DNA of 12,424 nt, from NCBI GenBank assembly GCA_003232155.1, contig QILY01000257.1, forward strand, positions 1-12,424. The letters run 5' to 3'. The position numbers and the translations under genes are program-made. A model generated the notes under the pieces. The model was not told where the DNA came from. It was given only the letters and a program-made list of their open reading frames with translations, and made no database searches. Within the stretch, counting starts at the first letter, position 1. The number at the start of each line of letters is the position of its first letter. Positions 7,298 to 12,424 of this stretch are shown here, piece by piece. Origin of the DNA: Maribacter sp. GTDB taxonomy: Bacteria > Bacteroidota > Bacteroidia > Flavobacteriales > Flavobacteriaceae.

Positions 7298-8044
7298 TTA
7301 TTTGAACATATTCCTGAGTTGATAGAAAAAATGTTCGATAAGTCTTGGATTTTCAACAACGACCTCGGCACGACCCTGCATTCCTGGTATGTATACAAAC
7401 TCCTGACCTGTGGTGGTTATAAGTCCATTTTCCAGTAGAATTTGAATAGCAACAAGACCTTGTTTATCCGCAACTTGAGAAATTTTCGCTACGCTTCCAG
7501 TAATTACTTTCTGTTCGGTTGCCTTATCAGAAAGTCTTATCCGAACTTCCTGTCCTTGACTAACCCTACTCAAAGCTTCGTATGGTAATCTCATGACTCC
7601 CTGATACGTATGACTGTCTAAAGGTATGATTTTGAACAACAATTCTCCTGCATCGACCCTATTTCCTTCTGTCAAAAATGATACGGTATATATCGTTCCC
7701 GATGTTTGAGCTCGTAATTCCTGAGTTCCTTCGGAAGTAATTATATTAGCTAGTAATGTTTCTTTATGCACTTCTTCACCACTTTTGACCATTATTGCTG
7801 CCAACTTTCCTTCTGTGAACGTATAAACCTCACTTGTCGGGTTTATATTGGTCAACTCCACTTGTGCATGCACGATATTGGGATATCGAATAAGATAGGA
7901 AATGGTCAATATTCCCATGGTCAAAATAAGAATTAGGGTATTCCCCCAGCGAATAAGTAAATGTGGCACCTTGTTCATGATTTCTTGAACTACTTCGCTC
8001 CTTACTGGAACACTATCTCGGTCTAATTTTTCGTTTTCTGACAT
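7298..8044 (-). CDS. HlyD-family membrane fusion protein lacking the coiled-coil hairpin
   Basis: 248 residues. A short cytoplasmic N-terminus (EVVQEIMNKVPHLLIRW is typical of bacteriocin-exporter adaptors) precedes one membrane helix at about residues 35-53. Two half-lipoyl motifs follow: YTFTEGKLAAIMVKSGEEV with KETLLANI (about 73-101), and LRAQTSGTIYTV through RVDAGELLFKI (about 110-139). A beta-barrel domain (about 146-230) ends in PGMQGRAEVVVENPRL, the usual C-terminal signature. In ordinary HlyD/EmrA-type adaptors of about 400 residues, the two half-lipoyl motifs are separated by a long helical hairpin that contacts TolC; here only about ten residues lie between them. The ATG is 3 bases after the stop of the ABC transporter gene, so the two are translationally linked. 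Its probable role is as periplasmic adaptor for export of the cassette peptide. Confidence 0.85.
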   Translation of the reverse strand: MSENEKLDRDSVPVRSEVVQEIMNKVPHLLIRWGNTLILILTMGILTISYLIRYPNIVHAQVELTNINPTSEVYTFTEGKLAAIMVKSGEEVHKETLLANIITSEGTQELRAQTSGTIYTVSFLTEGNRVDAGELLFKIIPLDSHTYQGVMRLPYEALSRVSQGQEVRIRLSDKATEQKVITGSVAKISQVADKQGLVAIQILLENGLITTTGQEFVYIPGMQGRAEVVVENPRLIEHFFYQLRNMFK

Positions 8045-8047
8045 AAT

Positions 8048-10240
8048 TCAGTTCCCAAGTTCCAATTGATTTTTTACAAGATAATAATAACTTCCCTTCA
8101 ATTTTGTTAGGGTCTCATGGTCTCCACACTCCACTATTTTACCTTGATCTAACACCACTATCTGGTTTGCATTCTTAACAGTACTTAAGCGATGCGCAAT
8201 AATGACAGCTGTTCTACCTGTAAAAAATTTATCAAGATTTTCCATAATTACTTTTTCATTGTTAGCGTCCAAGGCTGAGGTAGCCTCATCGAAAAACAAG
8301 AACTTCGGATTCTTATAGACCGCACGCGCTATCAATAGCCGTTGCTTTTGCCCTGTACTTAATCCTGCGCCTTCCATGCCGATCTTGGTATTGAAACCCA
8401 GTGGTAAACTATCTATGTAAGATTGGATATTCGCTATCTTTACCGCATGCAACAGTTTTTTTTCTTCAACAAAATCAGAACCAACAGCAATATTCATTGC
8501 AATTGTATCATTAAAAATATAGCCTTCCTGCATTACAACTCCACAATTAGCCCGCCAAGCACTTTGAGAAATATCCGACAGACGATAGTCCCCAATATGA
8601 ATTTCCCCCTCGTCTGGTCTATAAAATCGCAACAATAATTTCATTAAGGTCGTTTTTCCGCTACCACTTACGCCGACTATGGCAGTGACCTTGTTTGCAG
8701 GAATCAATAGATCTAAGTTTTTGATTACGTAATCGATACCCCCCGTATATCTAAACGAGATATTGATGAGCTTAAAGTCAAGATTATCGGCCACTTTGTG
8801 TACGGTATCTTTGTTATAGGTTTCTTCGTTATCCATATTATGGATTTCGCCAAGGCGTTCCAATGAAATTTTAGCATCTTGTAATTCCCTTAGGAAATTG
8901 ATGAGTTGTGTAACTGGAGCGTTCAATTGCCCTACGATATACGAAATCGCCATCATCATTCCCAGTGTAATATCACCGTCTATTACCAATTTTGCGGAAA
9001 GGACAGTAATTAGAATATTTTTCAACTCATTGATAAACGAGGAACCGACGGATTGTGTTTGCTCGAGCACCAAACTCTTCATTTCTACCTTGAACAAACG
9101 GGCTTGAACATACTCCCAGTTCCATCGCATTTTTCGTTCTGCATTGTGCAATTTGATTTCCTGCATCCCATTGATAAGTTCTATGACCTTGCTTTGCTCT
9201 TGACTTACTTCCGAAAAGCGTTTGTAATCCAGCACCTTTCGCCTTTTGAAGAAAAAAAATACCCAGAGAAAATAAAAGATACTACCCAACAGAAAAATGC
9301 CGAAAATCTGAAGGCTGTAGTAGGCCAAGACACCACCGAATATCACAAAATTGACCGTAGAAAATACGACGCTCAGCGAGGAAACGGTAAGTATTTTTTC
9401 GATGCGCTGGTGGTCGTTAATTCGCTGTAAGAGATCTCCTGTCATTTTCGAATCGAAGAATGAAATAGGGAGGTTCATCAACTTGATGAAGAAATCTGAA
9501 ATCAACGAAATATTTATCCTAGTACTCAAATGCAGTAAAATCCAACTCCGGACCACTTCTAGCATAGTACGCCCCAAAAACAAAAAAAGCTGTGCAATAA
9601 GAATCAAATAGATAAAATTTATATCTTGATTCTGAATACCCACATCTACGATGCTCTGTGTTAAGAATGGCACGAACAGCTGCAGCAAGCTTCCCGCCAG
9701 CAGTCCAACGGCAAGCTGTACGATAAAAGCTTTGTATTTTAAGAGGTATTTTGATATAAAATAAAAGTCGAATTTTTCAGTACGTTGTAAGTCGTCTTTT
9801 TTGGAATAGAATTTTGGGGTGGGCTCTAAAAGCAGGACAATCCCTTCCTCAGTAATTGTGTTCGCATTGTTACCAATCCAAAATTTGATAAACTCTTTAG
9901 TACCATAATCAATCAGCCCATAGGCGGGATCTGAGAGATATATCATGTTCTTTTTGATTTTATAGAGTACAACAAAGTGTTCTTTGTTCCAATGAAGGAT
10001 ACAGGGCATCGTAACTTCTCGCAATTTCTCTAGGCTGAGTTGAACAGCTATGCTATGGAATCCTATCTTTTCAGCAGCTTTGCTTAAACCTAATAAACTA
10101 CTACCTTCTCGGGTGGTTTCTGCTAAACTTCGCAGTGACTGTGTGGTAATATCTTTGCCATAGTGCTTGGCCACTATTTTAATACAGGTAGGCCCGCAAT
10201 CTTTGGCATCTGCTTGTTTATAAAAAATAAAGTTCTTCAT
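8048..10240 (-). CDS. C39 peptidase-containing ABC transporter (PCAT) for double-glycine peptides
   Basis: 730 residues from the ATG at 10240. A frame extension to a TTG at 10300 lacks homology to the family N-terminus and is not used. Domains in order: (1) C39 peptidase, residues 1-140, with oxyanion Gln9, catalytic Cys15 in DCGPTC, His88 in EHFVVLY and Asp104 in LSDPAYG; (2) a transmembrane domain, about 165-450; (3) a nucleotide-binding domain with Walker A GVSGSGKTT from G523, signature LSTGQ from L627 (a variant of LSGGQ), Walker B FLFFDEATSALD with D651/E652, and an H-loop in IIAHRLST. All catalytic residues are present, so it should be active. The family cleaves leaders after Gly-Gly and pumps the core across the inner membrane. 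The substrate is almost certainly the Cys-rich peptide encoded 125 bases upstream. A hairpin between the two genes may lower transporter expression relative to precursor. Confidence 0.93.
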   Translation of the reverse strand: MKNFIFYKQADAKDCGPTCIKIVAKHYGKDITTQSLRSLAETTREGSSLLGLSKAAEKIGFHSIAVQLSLEKLREVTMPCILHWNKEHFVVLYKIKKNMIYLSDPAYGLIDYGTKEFIKFWIGNNANTITEEGIVLLLEPTPKFYSKKDDLQRTEKFDFYFISKYLLKYKAFIVQLAVGLLAGSLLQLFVPFLTQSIVDVGIQNQDINFIYLILIAQLFLFLGRTMLEVVRSWILLHLSTRINISLISDFFIKLMNLPISFFDSKMTGDLLQRINDHQRIEKILTVSSLSVVFSTVNFVIFGGVLAYYSLQIFGIFLLGSIFYFLWVFFFFKRRKVLDYKRFSEVSQEQSKVIELINGMQEIKLHNAERKMRWNWEYVQARLFKVEMKSLVLEQTQSVGSSFINELKNILITVLSAKLVIDGDITLGMMMAISYIVGQLNAPVTQLINFLRELQDAKISLERLGEIHNMDNEETYNKDTVHKVADNLDFKLINISFRYTGGIDYVIKNLDLLIPANKVTAIVGVSGSGKTTLMKLLLRFYRPDEGEIHIGDYRLSDISQSAWRANCGVVMQEGYIFNDTIAMNIAVGSDFVEEKKLLHAVKIANIQSYIDSLPLGFNTKIGMEGAGLSTGQKQRLLIARAVYKNPKFLFFDEATSALDANNEKVIMENLDKFFTGRTAVIIAHRLSTVKNANQIVVLDQGKIVECGDHETLTKLKGSYYYLVKNQLELGN

Positions 10241-10310
10241 TACAAATTCAAAGTAAGCCTCATCTTTCAAAATGGCATTTAATTGGTATGGTATTATCAA
10301 TGAGGTTTTA

Positions 10311-10344
10311 TAAAAAGTGAGGGCATACCTTTAAGGTATGCCCT
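10311..10344 (-). terminator. Hairpin terminator/attenuator between precursor and transporter genes
   Basis: An almost perfect palindrome lies at 10320-10344 (arms AGGGCATACCTT and AAGGTATGCCCT around one central base). Read leftward, it is followed by TCAC and then a TTTTT run (10312-10316). It starts 22 bases after the precursor stop codon and ends about 70 bases before the transporter start. It probably terminates most precursor transcripts while letting some read through. The four-base offset of the T-run makes it less than ideal. Confidence 0.65.
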
Positions 10345-10365
10345 ACTATAGTTTTCAATGTTATG

Positions 10366-10551
10366 CTACAAAACCGCACAATTACCACTGGAACATATCC
10401 CCTTAGGGCATGATGAATGACATGTTATATAACATGAACTCCCATTTGGTCGTCCCGAACAGCAAGGATCTACGGCAGAACCACCATTAATTGCTTTTTG
10501 TTGTTTTCTGTTTAGGGCTTTTACCCCTTTTAAATTCATTAATTTTTTCAT
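10366..10551 (-). CDS. Double-glycine-leader, cysteine-rich secreted peptide precursor (bacteriocin-like)
   Basis: 61 residues. Residues 1-24 are a leader of the Bacteroidota double-glycine class: NLKGVKALNRKQQKAINGG, amphipathic with Leu/Val at the spacing used by C39 peptidases. Predicted cleavage after Gly24 releases a 37-residue core starting SAVDPCC and ending GNCAVL. The core has seven Cys with pattern CC-x8-C-x3-C-x3-C-x4-C-x4-C and is rich in Ser, Gly and Pro. No lanthionine, radical-SAM or cyclase gene is in the window, so disulfides formed by the neighbouring VKOR-thioredoxin protein are the likely modification. The role could be an antibacterial peptide or a signal; the sequence does not decide. 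Met5 is an alternative start. It lies between the oxidase gene and the transporter on the same strand. Confidence 0.85.
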   Translation of the reverse strand: MKKLMNLKGVKALNRKQQKAINGGSAVDPCCSGRPNGSSCYITCHSSCPKGICSSGNCAVL

Positions 10552-10570
10552 AATAAGAACTATTAAAATT

Positions 10571-10603
10571 ATATATTAGCCCTGAACATTTAGGGACACT
10601 CAA
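10571..10603 (-). promoter_or_regulatory. Possible promoter of the precursor gene
   Basis: Reading leftward, a TTG at 10603-10601 is followed after 22 bases by TAATATAT (10578-10571), ending about 20 bases before the precursor ATG. The spacing suits Bacteroidota -33/-7 promoters, but the -7 element is a poor match to TAnnTTTG. The alternative TAATTTTA at 10571-10564 is a better match but badly spaced. Confidence 0.25.
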
Positions 10604-10631
10604 GGTTTGTGTCCATCTTTCGCGAAAAGAT
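10594..10631. promoter_or_regulatory. Two adjacent dyads upstream of the precursor gene (possible operator or leader structure)
   Basis: GGACAC at 10594-10599 and GTGTCC at 10609-10614 form a dyad with a 9-base gap. Directly beside it, ATCTTTCG...CGAAAAGAT at 10615-10631 is an imperfect palindrome centred on CGCG. Both lie in the 107-base gap between the oxidase and precursor genes, and the first overlaps the possible -33 TTG. They could be repressor or activator sites, or fold in a read-through transcript. Confidence 0.35.
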
Positions 10632-10646
10632 ATTGTTCCCTTTACC

Positions 10647-10671
10647 AGCCTTTCTGCTTTAAAGAAAGGCT
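10647..10671 (-). other. Hairpin spanning the stop codon of the VKOR fusion gene
   Basis: AGCCTTTCT at 10647-10655 pairs with AGAAAGGCT at 10663-10671, a 9-bp stem whose 7-base loop includes most of the stop codon (10659-10661). No T-run follows in the leftward direction, so it is not a classical terminator. It may protect the upstream message or attenuate transcription before the precursor gene. Confidence 0.45.
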
Positions 10672-12296
10672 TTGGTAGAGGTTAATTTTTTGGTTTCTAA
10701 ATTTTCTTCTCCGATTATTATTTCTGTCTGTTCGACCAAATCTTCTATAAAAAAAGATAAATCTGTTCGCTCATATTCTGATGGAAATTCCTTACCTTGA
10801 ATATATAAGGTTGGGGTAAAGTTTATTCCATTACCATGGCACCATTTTTGTTGAATCTTCAAAATTCCGTCATAAGCTCCTGTGATATCCCCCCCCCATT
10901 TTACTAGCCATGCTTCTAAATCAGCATTTTCGGTATATATCTCATGTAGTGCTTCTTCAACCCTCTCATCAGGTTCTAAAGTATATAACTGTAACATTCT
11001 AGCGGCTACTCTGTATGCCATATTTTCTTTGTCCTCCGAATACACACTAAAACGTATAATAACCTTAATTTTATCTGGATTTTTTCTTAAAATATTCTCT
11101 AAATCAGTGTGGGCAGCTTTGCAATGAATACATCCTGGACTAGTAATCAATAAGGCGGTAAGTGGCGCATTACTGTTTCCAAGTATGATTTCGTTTTCCT
11201 GAATTTCATGGATAGTAATGTCTAAGCTTGGTTTTTTATCTACGACTGCCTTAAACAAATCAAAGTTACGTTTGAACCTGTAATGCTCAATCTTAAGATT
11301 TTTGGCAGCTTGTTCAACAATAAATAAACGCCTAAGTAAAAGCCATGATGAAGCGGCCAATAAAAACCCCAATAAAACAGCAGTGATATCTGTAAGACTC
11401 CATATTATAGCCTCAACAGTTGAAACAGAAATAAAAAAACTTGAGAACTGCAACCATAAAATTGCTACAATACCTAAACATAAAGGACACCATTTTTTAA
11501 CCACAGTATATTGATAGTAAATAGAATAGAGAGTAACTGGAATTGAGAGCAGAGATATCTCGAATATTAGAGCATTGTTTGCGCTAATTATCAATGAAGT
11601 ACATAAGAGGCCTAAAAAGTACATAATGCTTAAATCACTTAACTTCAAAAAACCAAAAAAAGTGGCTCCTTTCGAATTTAATACATCATCACAACTAGTA
11701 GACTCATTTCCACTACAAAATTTATCTACTGCCTTTGATTTAAAACCCAGTTCGTGATTCACAATAAGTATACTTACAAAAATACCTGCTATGGACAAAC
11801 CAAAATGAACCGCTTGGATCCAAGATGGTTTTGATAGTATAAAGAAAGTGAGTATGACCAGAGCTGTTGCAACATAAATAAAATTTTTTAATTTATCCCC
11901 GACGATCGTTTCAGCACTTTTATCAACACCTTGAGGTATTTCTATGACCACAACAATCCCTCCCCAGTCATGCAAAAACTCACTGGCATTTTTTATCATT
12001 CTTTCTTTGTTACTTAAAAGAACTTCAAAATCGGCTTCTACCTTAGTGACCAACATAAATTCAGTATTGTTTGTCAGCGATATAAATATTGGCGGCATAT
12101 GCTCTAATGTCTCTATATCTTTAGGAACCTCCAAGGCTAGATTATCTATGCCCAAATGTGTCAATACACCTGTAACTGCATGGAGACTAGGGAATGAGGG
12201 ATGACTTAACAGTTGAAATTTCAACTCTTCCCAATTGACAGGGCTATCAGTAGCTTTTAAAAAAGTTTTGAGTAAAAAAAATAGAGGATTTTCCAT
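10659..12296 (-). CDS. C39-like/VKOR/thioredoxin fusion, disulfide-forming membrane protein
   Basis: 545 residues with three parts. Residues 1-125 resemble a degenerate C39 peptidase (HPSFPSLHAVTGVLTHLGI, then FMLVTKVEADFEVL) but lack the catalytic Cys, so it is probably a binding module. Residues of about 138-321 contain about six hydrophobic helices and the vitamin K epoxide reductase fold: loop cysteines Cys194 and Cys202 (FCSGNESTSCDDV) and the quinone-site pair Cys270/Cys273 (WCPLC). From about residue 360 a thioredoxin/DsbA-like domain has the redox motif Cys389-Ile-His-Cys392 (SPGCIHCKAAH) and a cis-proline at about 495 (FTPTLYIQG). VKOR-Trx proteins create disulfides and pass electrons to quinone. 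Upstream of, and on the same strand as, a seven-Cys peptide and its exporter, it most likely oxidises that peptide. VKOR-Trx fusions of this type are known in Bacteroidota. The ATG at 12296 has an in-frame stop shortly before it. Confidence 0.88.
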   Translation of the reverse strand: MENPLFFLLKTFLKATDSPVNWEELKFQLLSHPSFPSLHAVTGVLTHLGIDNLALEVPKDIETLEHMPPIFISLTNNTEFMLVTKVEADFEVLLSNKERMIKNASEFLHDWGGIVVVIEIPQGVDKSAETIVGDKLKNFIYVATALVILTFFILSKPSWIQAVHFGLSIAGIFVSILIVNHELGFKSKAVDKFCSGNESTSCDDVLNSKGATFFGFLKLSDLSIMYFLGLLCTSLIISANNALIFEISLLSIPVTLYSIYYQYTVVKKWCPLCLGIVAILWLQFSSFFISVSTVEAIIWSLTDITAVLLGFLLAASSWLLLRRLFIVEQAAKNLKIEHYRFKRNFDLFKAVVDKKPSLDITIHEIQENEIILGNSNAPLTALLITSPGCIHCKAAHTDLENILRKNPDKIKVIIRFSVYSEDKENMAYRVAARMLQLYTLEPDERVEEALHEIYTENADLEAWLVKWGGDITGAYDGILKIQQKWCHGNGINFTPTLYIQGKEFPSEYERTDLSFFIEDLVEQTEIIIGEENLETKKLTSTKAFL

Positions 12297-12424
12297 ATTA
12301 ATCTAAAGGTTCACTGGTAGGATAAACTTGATTAATTGGAGAGAATTGGCTTGGATTAACTTCTTAAAGATAAATAAATTATATAAGATAAAAGATGTAA
12401 TTATATAATTATTAACATATTTTT
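12297..12424. other. AT-rich upstream region of the peptide cassette
   Basis: Contains no reading frame of note. On the minus strand, TATCTTTA (12372-12365) resembles the TAnnTTTG element and lies about 70 bases before the fusion-gene ATG, but no -33 element is evident. This is the probable but unproven promoter region of the cassette. Confidence 0.3.

Noticed and set aside
9053..9611. Plus-strand open frames inside the ABC transporter gene
   Set aside because: They are antisense to a strongly conserved coding region and have no recognisable domains.
10241..10300. TTG start adding 20 residues to the ABC transporter
   Set aside because: The C39 family normally starts a few residues before the Cys motif, and the ATG at 10240 gives exactly that; the extension shows no family resemblance.
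10366..10551. Lantibiotic or sactipeptide precursor
   Set aside because: No lanthionine synthetase or radical-SAM gene is present in the window; the only modification-type gene is a disulfide-forming protein.
10659..12296. Plain thioredoxin or DsbA annotation for the fusion protein
   Set aside because: The paired VKOR cysteines (194/202 and 270/273) and multiple membrane helices show that it is more than a thioredoxin.

Overview
The window looks like a chromosomal segment of a marine-type Flavobacteriaceae bacterium (phylum Bacteroidota). The reasons are AT-rich DNA, no Shine-Dalgarno sequences, TAnnTTTG-type -7 promoter elements, a SusD-family outer-membrane lipoprotein, very long VCBS/ASPIC-UnbV lipoproteins, and a double-glycine peptide leader of the kind common in this phylum. 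The genus cannot be fixed from the sequence.

Left part (1-6007, + strand): the 3' end of a SusD-like nutrient-binding lipoprotein gene is followed 8 bases later by a second surface lipoprotein with a DSFGDGWDG module, and then a strong palindromic terminator. An intergenic stretch of about 500 bases holds three 42-bp tandem repeats and what may be a decayed minus-strand reading frame. It is followed by a 1114-residue lipoprotein with 14 calcium-loop-like repeats and an ASPIC/UnbV domain, and by a small secreted protein of unknown function. Two hairpins close this part.

Middle (6096-7297): rlmB, a 23S rRNA 2'-O-ribose methyltransferase gene, has a promoter so close to its start codon that the mRNA may be leaderless. 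It is followed by a gene-free stretch that is largely a 227-bp MITE-like element with 19-bp terminal inverted repeats and internal hairpins.

Right part (7298-12296, all minus strand): a compact peptide-export cassette. In transcription order it encodes (1) a membrane fusion protein with a degenerate C39-like domain, a VKOR disulfide-generating membrane domain and a thioredoxin/DsbA-like domain; (2) a 61-residue precursor with a double-glycine leader and a 37-residue core containing seven cysteines; (3) a C39 peptidase-containing ABC transporter; (4) a short HlyD-type adaptor lacking the usual coiled-coil hairpin. The likely logic is that the transporter removes the leader at Gly-Gly and exports the core, while the VKOR-thioredoxin protein oxidises its cysteines in the periplasm. 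No other modifying enzyme, no immunity gene and no TolC partner is visible here. This cassette is the most interesting content of the window.
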